Positions 1 to 4,952 are shown, counted from the first letter of the stretch. The stretch is 5,037 bases of DNA from Roseiarcus sp049509635 (GCA_049509635.1 JBEKZS010000221.1:1-5037); one strand, 5' to 3'. Made by a program: numbers and translations. Notes: a model not told the origin generated them from the sequence alone.

Positions 1-307
1 CTGCCTCGTCGAGAGACGGCGCCGCCGCGTTGCCGCAGCGGTCGAGCCGGTCGAGCACGCGCAGCAGCCGGTCGATCGCGCCGGGCTCGCCGTCCTCGAT
101 CCTGTCGGCGGCGAGCCACAGCGAGGCGTCGAGCCGGGCGGTCTGCAGGCGGACAGGCGCGCCGGCCGGATCGACCTCGCGCAGCTCGAGCGTCCGCCCG
201 ACGATCTGGCGGAGCCGCCGGGGCGTCGGATCCTCGCCTCGGGCGGTCCCCTCGGCCGCGCTGACGCAAGCGGCGGGCGGCGGCGCGGGTGTTGCGGGGT
301 CGGGCAT
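1..307 (-). CDS. Partial hypothetical protein, possibly phage terminase small-subunit-like (N-terminal 102 residues)
   Basis: A leftward reading frame starts at ATG 307 and stays open to the window edge, so the C-terminus is missing. The start is supported by AGGAG (complement of 315-319) seven bases upstream and by a promoter-like pair at 341-369. Codons end mostly in G or C, as in the other genes here. Residues 1-30 are rich in Ala and Pro and probably disordered. Residues 31-46 form a basic then acidic helix-like stretch, and residues 54-90 form an amphipathic helical segment (LQTARLDASL, then AIDRLLRVLDRLDR). That pattern of an RLD motif followed by a repeated DRLL/DRLDR helix recalls small hypothetical proteins found beside phage terminase genes. 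This is a resemblance from memory, not a domain assignment. No catalytic motif is visible. Existence of the gene is fairly secure; its function is not. Confidence 0.65.
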   Translation of the reverse strand, partial: MPDPATPAPPPAACVSAAEGTARGEDPTPRRLRQIVGRTLELREVDPAGAPVRLQTARLDASLWLAADRIEDGEPGAIDRLLRVLDRLDRCGNAAAPSLDEA

Positions 308-340
308 GGCGGGGCTCCTGCCGTGGGGACCAATCGTGCG

Positions 341-369
341 ACCATAGCCGATCTTTTGGAATATCGCAA
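341..369 (-). promoter_or_regulatory. Candidate sigma-70-type promoter for the leftmost gene
   Basis: Read leftward, TTGCGA (complement of 364-369) and TATGGT (complement of 341-346) are separated by exactly 17 bases, each matching four of six consensus positions. The pair lies in one of the few AT-rich patches of the window (about 351-395). Transcription would begin near 334, leaving a leader of about 27 bases that contains the AGGAG ribosome site before ATG 307. The geometry is good, but this is a pattern match only. Confidence 0.5.
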
Positions 370-377
370 TAATATTC
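359..377. promoter_or_regulatory. Inverted repeat overlapping the -35 box of the leftmost gene (possible operator)
   Basis: GAATAT at 359-364 and ATATTC at 372-377 form a perfect 6-bp dyad with a 7-base centre. It overlaps the proposed -35 element at 364-369, a common place for a repressor site. The arms are AT-rich in an AT-rich patch, so chance is a real alternative. Confidence 0.3.
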
Positions 378-482
378 TCACATTTCTCTTTTACAGACGA
401 TTCCGTGGCGCAGACGGAGCTCCAGGTCGGCTCGGCGGTGGTGGAAAGCGCGCCCTCTGCCTGCCGTCGTCGCGAGCCTTGA

Positions 483-537
483 CCGGACGAACGCCAACGC
501 GTTCGCCTGGGCCGGACGAACGCTGACGCGTTCGCCT
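483..537. repeat. Tandem pair of palindromic repeats (REP-like)
   Basis: Two copies lie with a 29-base period. The 12-mers CCGGACGAACGC (483-494 and 512-523) and ACGCGTTCGCCT (497-508 and 526-537) are identical between copies, and only the two bases between them differ (CA against TG). Each copy contains a perfect 7-bp hairpin, CGAACGC pairing with GCGTTCG, with a 4-base loop (488-505 and 517-534). Near-identical arms with differences confined to the loop are what repetitive extragenic palindromes look like. Two copies alone cannot establish a genome-wide family. Confidence 0.7.
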
Positions 538-585
538 TGGGAAGCGGCCCGGCGGTCGTCGCCTCCGGAGACAAACGCGCCGCCA

Positions 586-631
586 GTCGCCGCGCGACCG
601 GCGGCGACCTTCTTTCCAGGCGCTTGCCTGG
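586..631. repeat. Two consecutive perfect hairpins upstream of the aldehyde dehydrogenase gene
   Basis: GTCGCCGC (586-593) pairs perfectly with GCGGCGAC (601-608) around a 7-base loop. After the pyrimidine-rich spacer at 609-615, CCAGGC (616-621) pairs with GCCTGG (626-631) around the loop GCTT. An 11-bp direct repeat, CGGCGGCGACC, also occurs at 599-609 and 632-642. The second hairpin has no U-tract after it, so a simple intrinsic terminator for rightward transcription is not supported. These may be further REP-like elements or a chance product of local GC richness. Confidence 0.5.
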
Positions 632-686
632 CGGCGGCGACCGGTTCGGCGGCGCGGCCCCGGGGTCGCGAAACGCGCCAGCTTCT

Positions 687-694
687 GCTAGATC
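687..694 (+). promoter_or_regulatory. Candidate -10 element for the aldehyde dehydrogenase gene
   Basis: GCTAGATC fits the GCTANAWC -10 consensus described for the Caulobacter housekeeping sigma factor at every defined position. No good TTGAC-type -35 box is visible 10-14 bases upstream, so the promoter would be weak or activator-dependent. Transcription would start near 700, giving a leader of about 20 bases with the GGAGGAG ribosome site. Confidence 0.35.
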
Positions 695-720
695 CCGACA
701 AACACCCGGAGGAGCGCGAC

Positions 721-2196
721 ATGAACATCCGAGCGAGCGAGATCGCGGGCGCCACGGCGCCGTTTCACGCCAATATCGTCGGCGGCGCCGACACCGGCGC
801 CCTCGACGGGCGCACGCTCGACGTGGTCTGCCCCTCCGACGGGCTGCCCTTTGCGCGGATCGCGCGCAGCGGCGTCGAGGATGTCGCGCGCGCGGTCGCG
901 GCCGCGCGCAAGGCGTTCGACGGCGCCTGGGGCCGGCTGACCGCGCTCGAGCGCGGGCGCCTGCTGATGAAGCTCGGCCGGGCGATCGGCGACCACGCGG
1001 CCGAACTGGCCGCGCTGGAATCGCGCGACACCGGCAAGCCGCTCAAGCAGGGCGCCGCCGACATGGTCGCCGCCGCGCGCTATTTCGAATTCTACGGCGC
1101 GGCCGCCGACAAGCTGCACGGCGACACCCTGCCGTTCCTCAACGGCTATACCGTGGCGATCGTCAGGGATCCCCATGGCGTCACCGGCCATATCGTCCCC
1201 TGGAACTACCCGGCCCAGATTTTCGCCCGCTCGGTCGGCGCCGCGCTCGCCTGCGGCAATTGCTGCGTGGTCAAGCCGGCCGAGGACGCCTGCCTCAGCG
1301 TGCTGCGGATCGCCGCGCTCGCCCGCGAGGCCGGCTTTCCCGACGGCGCGCTCAACGTCGTCGCCGGCCTCGGCGCCGAGGCGGGCGCCGCGCTGTCGAG
1401 CGATCCGGGCGTCGACTTCATCTCGTTCACCGGCTCGCCGCAGACCGGCGCGGCGATCCAGGCCGCCGCCGCGCGCAACAATGTCGGGGTGACGATGGAG
1501 CTCGGCGGCAAGTCGCCGCAATTGCTGTTCGCCGACGCCGACCTCGAGGCGGCGGTCCCGGTCGTCGTCAACGCGATCATCCAGAACGGCGGCCAGACCT
1601 GCTCGGCCGGCTCGCGGGTGCTGATCGAGCGCTCGGCCTATCCGGCCTTCTCGGCGGCGATCGCCGAGCGGTTCGCCGCGGTGCGGGCGGGCGCGCACGA
1701 CCGCGACCTGGACATGGGCGCGATGATCAACGCCAGGCAGAAGGCGCGCGTCGAATCCTATCTCGCCCAGGCGGAGGCGCGGGGCCTTCGCGTGCTCGCG
1801 CGCGGCGCCGTCGACGCCGACGCCCCGGCCGGCGGCTTCTACGTGGCGCCGACCCTGTTCGGCGACGTGCCGCGCGACGACGCGCTCGCCAACGAGGAGG
1901 TGTTCGGGCCGGTGCTCGCGCTGATGCCGTTCGACGACGAGGCCGACGCGATCGCGCTCGCCAACGGCACCCCCTACGGGCTGGTCGCCGGCGTGTGGAC
2001 GCGCGACGCCAGGCGCTCGATCCGGGTTGCGCGGGCGATGCGCTGCGGCCAGGTCTTCGTCAACGGCTATGGCGCGGGCGGCGGCGTCGAACTGCCGTTC
2101 GGCGGCGTCAAGCGGTCGGGCCACGGTCGCGAAAAGGGCTTCGAGGCGCTGTATGAATTCTGCGCCTCCAAGACGATCGTGATCAATCACGGGTGA
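721..2196 (+). CDS. NAD-dependent aldehyde dehydrogenase family protein
   Basis: The 491-residue product is a full-length member of the aldehyde dehydrogenase superfamily, which oxidises aldehydes to carboxylic acids with NAD(P)+ in the cytoplasm. Seen in the sequence: PWNYP at 160-164 with the oxyanion-hole Asn162; KPAE at 185-188, where Lys185 and Glu188 contact the adenosine ribose and Glu188 favours NAD+; FTGS at 236-239 in the Rossmann fold; the general base Glu260 in ELGGK; the nucleophile Cys294 in GQTCSAG; EEVFGPV at 392-398, which grips the nicotinamide ribose; and GVKRSGHGREKG near the C-terminus. Start ATG 721 follows GGAGGAG (708-714) by six bases. The sequence is closest in feel to betaine, aminobutyraldehyde and generic aldehyde dehydrogenases, but substrate cannot be read from it. 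It is followed by a small gene on the same strand and probably transcribed from its own promoter. Family and catalytic competence are secure; the physiological aldehyde is unknown. Confidence 0.96.
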   Translation: MNIRASEIAGATAPFHANIVGGADTGALDGRTLDVVCPSDGLPFARIARSGVEDVARAVAAARKAFDGAWGRLTALERGRLLMKLGRAIGDHAAELAALESRDTGKPLKQGAADMVAAARYFEFYGAAADKLHGDTLPFLNGYTVAIVRDPHGVTGHIVPWNYPAQIFARSVGAALACGNCCVVKPAEDACLSVLRIAALAREAGFPDGALNVVAGLGAEAGAALSSDPGVDFISFTGSPQTGAAIQAAAARNNVGVTMELGGKSPQLLFADADLEAAVPVVVNAIIQNGGQTCSAGSRVLIERSAYPAFSAAIAERFAAVRAGAHDRDLDMGAMINARQKARVESYLAQAEARGLRVLARGAVDADAPAGGFYVAPTLFGDVPRDDALANEEVFGPVLALMPFDDEADAIALANGTPYGLVAGVWTRDARRSIRVARAMRCGQVFVNGYGAGGGVELPFGGVKRSGHGREKGFEALYEFCASKTIVINHG

Positions 2197-2248
2197 GGCG
2201 AGGGCGCGCCGGCCGCCGCGGACCCGGGGTCATCGCCGGCGCCGGCTG

Positions 2249-2261
2249 AAAGGACTCCTTT
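2249..2261. promoter_or_regulatory. Perfect 13-bp palindrome upstream of the 126-residue protein gene
   Basis: AAAGGA and TCCTTT flank a single central C. The dyad is too tight to fold as an RNA hairpin, so if functional it would be a protein-binding site on DNA. It lies 17 bases before ATG 2278 in an otherwise GC-rich 81-bp gap. It also contains the only purine-rich ribosome-site-like sequence near that start, though at a poor distance. A 12-bp GCCGGC repeat palindrome sits immediately upstream (2235-2246). Confidence 0.3.
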
Positions 2262-2277
2262 AGAAATCCGGCGCAGA

Positions 2278-2658
2278 ATGGCGGCCGCAGCAGAGCCGCC
2301 GGTCATCCCGATGCGCGTCAGGGCCTGGGTCAGCCATTCCTTCGCCGAACTCGGCGACCGCGGCGACGGCGCCGCCCCGATCCGCGAGGTCACCGTGGTC
2401 GGCTACGACGGCGGCCGCTACGCGGACGTGATCGTCTGCGGCCGGCCGGCCAAATGCGCGTTCGAGCGCCTCTCGGTGCGCCCCGAACCCCAGAGCCCGG
2501 CCGTGCAAGCGCCGTCGAAATCGGCGACGCCGGCGATCGCGCGCCGACCCGCCGAGTCCCAGACCACCCACAGCCGGATCCGGGCGATGCAGGACAATCC
2601 GCGCCCGTCGATCCACGCGCGGGTCAAGGCGGTCAAGCCGGTCTCCCCGGCTTCTTGA
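2278..2658 (+). CDS. Hypothetical protein, 126 residues
   Basis: I do not recognise this family. Codons end mostly in G or C throughout, which supports this frame over the overlapping antisense frame. Residues 10-70 look folded: a helix-like segment (MRVRAWVSHSF, 12-22), an acidic turn, then beta-like strands (REVTVVGYDGGRYADVIVCG, 36-55) and FERLSVRPE (62-70). Residues 71-126 are rich in Ala, Pro, Ser, Lys and Arg and probably disordered and basic. No signal peptide or membrane segment is seen. ATG 2278 and ATG 2311 (residue 12) are the candidate starts, and neither has a strong ribosome site; conservation of the first folded segment should decide. The frame is open back to the TGA of the aldehyde dehydrogenase gene without an alternative start. 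The gene is 81 bases downstream of that dehydrogenase and may be cotranscribed. Its last codons lie within a hairpin facing guaC. Confidence 0.65.
   Translation: MAAAAEPPVIPMRVRAWVSHSFAELGDRGDGAAPIREVTVVGYDGGRYADVIVCGRPAKCAFERLSVRPEPQSPAVQAPSKSATPAIARRPAESQTTHSRIRAMQDNPRPSIHARVKAVKPVSPAS
2635..2653. terminator. Candidate bidirectional hairpin at the first convergent junction
   Basis: AAGCCGG (2635-2641) pairs perfectly with CCGGCTT (2647-2653) around a 5-base loop. It ends just before the stop codon of the 126-residue gene (2656-2658) and lies 22 bases past the guaC stop, so it could end transcripts from both sides. Only short CTTCTT follows rightward and no U-tract follows leftward, so it is not a textbook intrinsic terminator. 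Confidence 0.4.
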
Positions 2659-2675
2659 AGATGCGCCTGGCCCGC

Positions 2676-3722
2676 TCAGCCGCCCCCGAACACCGTGTTG
2701 GCCTGCGCGGTGGCGCGCACGAAAGTGGTGCGCTTGGGCACCTCCTTCAGCTGGGTCGCGCCGATATAGGTCATCATCGAGCGCAGGCCGCCCATGATCT
2801 CGCCCATCGTGTTCTCGACCGGGCCGCGATAGGGGGTCTCGACGCTCTTGCCCTCGGCGGCGCGATAGGCGGCGACGCCGCCGGAATATTTCTTCATCGC
2901 CGTCTGCGACGACATGCCGTAGAAGCCCATGCCGACCGGGACCCTGCGGCCGTCGCGCTCCTCGTAGCGGATTTCGCCGTCGCATTCGTCGTGGCCGGCG
3001 AGCATGCCGCCGAGCATGACGAAATCGGCGCCCGCGCCATAGGCCTTGGCGATGTCGCCGGGGACCGTGCAGCCGCCGTCGGCGCAGACCTGGCCCTTCA
3101 GCCCATGGGCGGCGTCGGCGCATTCGATGATCGCGGAGAGCTGGGGATAGCCGACCCCGGTCACGTTGCGCGTCGTGCAGACCGAGCCCGGACCGATGCC
3201 GATCTTGACGATGTCGGCGCCGGCGAGAATCAGCGCCTCGGTCATGTCGCCGGTCACCACATTGCCCGCCATGATGATGGCGCGCGGGTTCTCCGCCCGG
3301 GCGCGCTTGACCGTGTCGAGGAATTTCTCGGCATAGCCGTTGGCGACGTCGAGGCACAGCAGCCGCAGCGGCGTCTTCTGGCGGACCTTGGCGAGCTTGG
3401 CGAGATCGGCGTCGGTGGTGCCGATCGAATAGAAGGCGTGGGCGCCGTCGGGGCCGGCGAAGAATTCGACCAGCGTCTCGACCGGATAATGCTTGTGCAG
3501 CGCGGTCAGCGCGCCGAACCGGCCGAGCGCGCGCGCCATCGCCAGCGTGCCGGTCACGTCCATGTTGGCGGCGATCAGCGGAAAGCCGGTCCAGTCCGCC
3601 CCCGTATGCAGGAAGCGGAAGCTTCGCTGGACGTCGACCTCGTTGCGCGAACTCAGCGTCGAGCGCTTGGGGCGGATCAGCACGTCCTTGAAATCGAGCT
3701 TGACGTCGGTTTCGATGCGCAT
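2676..3722 (-). CDS. guaC: GMP reductase
   Basis: GMP reductase converts GMP to IMP and ammonia with NADPH, returning guanine nucleotides to the common purine pool; it acts in the cytoplasm as an (alpha/beta)8 barrel of the IMPDH/GMPR family. The 348-residue product matches the E. coli GuaC length (347) and pattern nearly end to end: MRIETDVKLDFKDVLIRPKR at 1-20; AANMD at 51-55; HKHY at 76-79; DVANGY at 125-130; GNVVTG at 153-158; the catalytic loop GIGPGSVCTTR at 175-185 with nucleophile Cys182 and Thr184; ADGGC with phosphate-site Asp215; VMLGGMLAGH at 235-244; FYGMSS at 267-272; and the RAAEGK loop with Glu290 that helps deaminate GMP. No CBS-domain insert is present, which separates it from IMP dehydrogenase. 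The segment before FYGMSS is about five residues longer than I recall in E. coli. ATG 3722 is chosen because it aligns with the family N-terminus; its ribosome site (GGGA) is weak. It is transcribed alone, divergent from the SDR gene. Confidence 0.97.
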   Translation of the reverse strand: MRIETDVKLDFKDVLIRPKRSTLSSRNEVDVQRSFRFLHTGADWTGFPLIAANMDVTGTLAMARALGRFGALTALHKHYPVETLVEFFAGPDGAHAFYSIGTTDADLAKLAKVRQKTPLRLLCLDVANGYAEKFLDTVKRARAENPRAIIMAGNVVTGDMTEALILAGADIVKIGIGPGSVCTTRNVTGVGYPQLSAIIECADAAHGLKGQVCADGGCTVPGDIAKAYGAGADFVMLGGMLAGHDECDGEIRYEERDGRRVPVGMGFYGMSSQTAMKKYSGGVAAYRAAEGKSVETPYRGPVENTMGEIMGGLRSMMTYIGATQLKEVPKRTTFVRATAQANTVFGGG

Positions 3723-3765
3723 GGGTCATCCCGGGGCGCGAGGGGGGGCGGCGCGCGGCCGATCC

Positions 3766-3795
3766 GATATCCGGCGCGGCGCGGGCATAGTCAAG
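3766..3795 (-). promoter_or_regulatory. Candidate guaC promoter
   Basis: Read leftward, CTTGAC (complement of 3790-3795) matches the alphaproteobacterial -35 consensus exactly. Seventeen bases on lies GGATAT (complement of 3767-3772), giving a fair -10; the same bases keep the ANAWC end of the Caulobacter-type -10. Transcription would begin near 3760, leaving a leader of about 38 bases. The -35 is the strongest element in the 190-bp divergent spacer. No riboswitch-like structure is apparent. Confidence 0.45.
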
Positions 3796-3912
3796 GGCGG
3801 CGCGGCGTCCGCGGGCGCCGGCGTCAGGCCTGCCGATCCCGTCGCCACTGCGGCCGCGGCGTGCTATGGGCGGAGCCGATCGGGTGGGGGCGAAATCGCC
3901 GGGGGGAGCACC

Positions 3913-4659
3913 ATGCGGCTGAACGGCAAGGGCGCGATCGTCACCGGCGCCGGGCAGGGCTTCGGCCTCGGCATAGCCGAGACCTTCGCCCGCCAAGGCG
4001 CCCGCGTCGCCTGCCTCGATCTCGACGGCGACCTGGCGCAGGCCGCCGCCAGGCAGCTCGGCCCGGGCGCGATCGCGCTGACCGCCGACGTTTCGAAGCA
4101 GGACGAGGTCGCGGCCGCGGTGAAGGCCGCGATCGCCGCCTTCGGCCGGATCGACTGCCTCGTCAACAACGCCGGCACGACCCATCGCAACCGGCCGATG
4201 CTCGAAGTCGAGGAGGCCGAGTTCGACCGCATTTTCGCGGTCAACGTGAAGTCGATCTTCCTGTTCGCCCGCGCGCTCGTCCCGCACATGCGCGCGGCGG
4301 GCGGCGGCGTGGTGATCAACATCGGCTCGACCGCCGCGCTGCGGCCGCGCCCGGGCCTCACCGTCTACAACGCCTCCAAGGGCGCGGTTCATCTGATGAC
4401 CAAATCGATGGCGGTCGAATTCGCGCCGGCCGGGATCCGGGTCTGCGCGCTGGCGCCGGTCGCCGGCGAGACGCCGCTGCTCGCCGCGTTCCTCGGCGAG
4501 GACACGCCCGAGCGGCGCGCCGCGTTCCGGGCGACCGTGCCGCTCGGCCGGTTCTCGACGCCGCAGGACGTCGCCAACGCCGCGCTGTTCCTCGCCTCCG
4601 ACGAGGCCGCGTTCCTCACCGGCGTCGTGCTCGAAGTCGACGGCGGCCGCTGCGTCTAG
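3913..4659 (+). CDS. SDR family NAD(P)-dependent oxidoreductase
   Basis: The 248-residue product is a complete classical short-chain dehydrogenase/reductase, which interconverts alcohols and ketones in the cytoplasm. In order: cofactor motif TGAGQGFG at 11-18; acidic Asp36 at the end of the second strand, favouring NAD(H); Asp59 in ADV; NNAG at 85-88; the catalytic tetrad Asn111, Ser139, Tyr152 and Lys156 (YNASK); and the C-terminal LGRFSTPQDVANAALFLASD and EVDGG signatures at 211-230 and 241-245. Where most relatives have NPG after the sixth strand, this protein has APVAGETP (181-188), a variant I associate with a subset labelled glucose 1-dehydrogenase or 3-oxoacyl-ACP reductase-like. Those labels are generic and the substrate is unknown. 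The frame is open back to 3493, antisense to guaC, but ATG 3913 fits the family N-terminus and follows GGGGGGAG (3901-3908) by four bases. A GCTATG -10-like element at 3863-3868 lacks a clear -35. Confidence 0.94.
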   Translation: MRLNGKGAIVTGAGQGFGLGIAETFARQGARVACLDLDGDLAQAAARQLGPGAIALTADVSKQDEVAAAVKAAIAAFGRIDCLVNNAGTTHRNRPMLEVEEAEFDRIFAVNVKSIFLFARALVPHMRAAGGGVVINIGSTAALRPRPGLTVYNASKGAVHLMTKSMAVEFAPAGIRVCALAPVAGETPLLAAFLGEDTPERRAAFRATVPLGRFSTPQDVANAALFLASDEAAFLTGVVLEVDGGRCV

Positions 4660-4676
4660 CCGCGTGCGCCGCGGCT
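4658..4676. terminator. Candidate bidirectional hairpin at the second convergent junction
   Basis: AGCCGCG (4658-4664) pairs perfectly with CGCGGCT (4670-4676) around a 5-base loop. The left arm begins inside the stop codon of the SDR gene (4657-4659) and the right arm ends in the stop codon of the leftward membrane protein gene (4676-4678). No U-tract follows on either strand, so termination efficiency is uncertain. Confidence 0.4.
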
Positions 4677-4825
4677 CAGGAAAAGCGGTCGACGGTGAGG
4701 ATCAGCGCCGCGCCGAGCACCGCTTGCCCGGCCGCATAGACGCTGGCGGGAATGGCGCGCGCGCCCCAGACGGCGAGCGCGAGGACGAGGGCGAACAGGG
4801 CGCCGTGAAAGGGATGGCTGGCCAC
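4676..4825 (-). CDS. Small hydrophobic membrane protein, 49 residues
   Basis: A leftward frame from GTG 4825 encodes 49 residues with two hydrophobic stretches, about 8-22 (GALFALVLALAVWGA) and 25-45 (IPASVYAAGQAVLGAALILTV). They are joined by one arginine near the turn, and the tail is a short polar DRFS. It probably spans the inner membrane twice. GTG 4825 is preferred over the in-frame ATG 4876 because GGGAGG lies five bases upstream of the GTG, while the ATG has no ribosome site and would add a Gly/Pro-rich tail with no membrane character. No family is recognised and no enzymatic residue is visible. It meets the SDR gene tail-to-tail with a 16-bp gap. It could be a small unannotated membrane protein typical of alphaproteobacterial genomes; a chance frame in GC-rich DNA cannot be fully excluded. 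Confidence 0.6.
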   Translation of the reverse strand: MASHPFHGALFALVLALAVWGARAIPASVYAAGQAVLGAALILTVDRFS

Positions 4826-4830
4826 GCGGA

Positions 4831-4836
4831 CCTCCC
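4831..4836 (-). promoter_or_regulatory. Ribosome binding site selecting the GTG start at 4825
   Basis: The complement of 4831-4836 reads GGGAGG, five bases before GTG 4825. It decides between the GTG start and the upstream ATG at 4876, which has no comparable site. Confidence 0.6.
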
Positions 4837-4844
4837 GGGGGTTC

Positions 4845-4874
4845 GGCGAGCCGGCCGGACCGCCGGGGCTCGCC
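4845..4874. repeat. Inverted repeat with 8-bp perfect arms
   Basis: GGCGAGCC (4845-4852) and GGCTCGCC (4867-4874) are exact reverse complements around a 14-base GC-rich centre. It lies just upstream of the ribosome site of the small membrane protein gene and could fold in that gene's leader. There is no further support for function. Confidence 0.35.
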
Positions 4875-4917
4875 ATCCCGGCTTACGGTCCGCCGCCGCC
4901 GCGCCGCCGCCGTGGGT

Positions 4918-4946
4918 TTGAACGATGATCGTTTCGGCTGTATGTT
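4918..4946 (+). promoter_or_regulatory. Sigma-70-like promoter with an overlapping palindromic operator
   Basis: TTGAAC (4918-4923) and TATGTT (4941-4946) are separated by exactly 17 bases, each matching four of six consensus positions, in a locally AT-richer patch. The perfect palindrome AACGAT-G-ATCGTT (4921-4933) overlaps the end of the -35 box and the spacer. A repressor dimer there would block polymerase; 13-bp dyads of this kind are common for TetR-type repressors. Transcription would start near 4953 and run out of the window. The nearest annotated leftward gene starts at 4825, so the site could also control that gene, but I see no matching leftward promoter. Confidence 0.5.
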
Positions 4947-4952
4947 CGATGC

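Larger units (their letters stand above)
308..720. other. Intergenic region of 413 bp between two divergent genes
   Basis: No convincing gene is seen on either strand. The left part (about 341-395) is AT-rich and holds the promoter of the leftward gene. The middle (483-537) holds a tandem pair of near-identical palindromes, 586-631 holds two further perfect hairpins, and 680-720 holds a -10-like element and the ribosome site of the aldehyde dehydrogenase gene. A leftward frame covering about 378-755 is open, but it runs antisense into the dehydrogenase start, has no recognisable protein features and looks like a by-product of high GC. Confidence 0.75.

Noticed and set aside
483..631. Short CRISPR-like array
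   Set aside because: Only two repeat copies, with a 29-base period and no spacer between them; each unit is itself palindromic, which fits REP elements better.
378..755. Leftward 125-codon frame across the intergenic region
   Set aside because: It runs through the palindromic repeats and over the start of the aldehyde dehydrogenase gene, and its sequence has no conserved character.
537..2156. Rightward frame of 539 codons overlapping the aldehyde dehydrogenase gene
   Set aside because: Its product is almost entirely Arg, Gly and Ala, typical of a shifted frame in GC-rich DNA.
688..2190. Long leftward open frame (about 500 codons) antisense to the aldehyde dehydrogenase gene
   Set aside because: It lies over a gene with every catalytic motif in place, encodes Arg/Ala/His-rich sequence with no domain, and is the expected by-product of high GC in the third codon position.
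2194..2196. TGA of the aldehyde dehydrogenase gene as a selenocysteine or readthrough codon
   Set aside because: The protein is already full length with a normal family C-terminus, and no adjacent recoding structure is evident.
2235..2246. GCCGGC-GCCGGC palindrome as the aldehyde dehydrogenase terminator
   Set aside because: No U-tract follows, no loop separates the halves, and such GC palindromes are frequent in this composition.
2418..2636. Leftward 72-codon frame antisense to the 126-residue gene
   Set aside because: The opposite strand shows the stronger G/C third-position pattern; this frame lacks a ribosome site and any recognisable feature.
2260..4739. Long overlapping frames on both strands across guaC and the SDR gene
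   Set aside because: They cross two clear genes and an intergenic region and give Arg-rich sequence without recognisable domains.
4891..4911. CCG/GCC trinucleotide tract as a functional repeat
   Set aside because: Short, imperfect and common by chance at this GC content.
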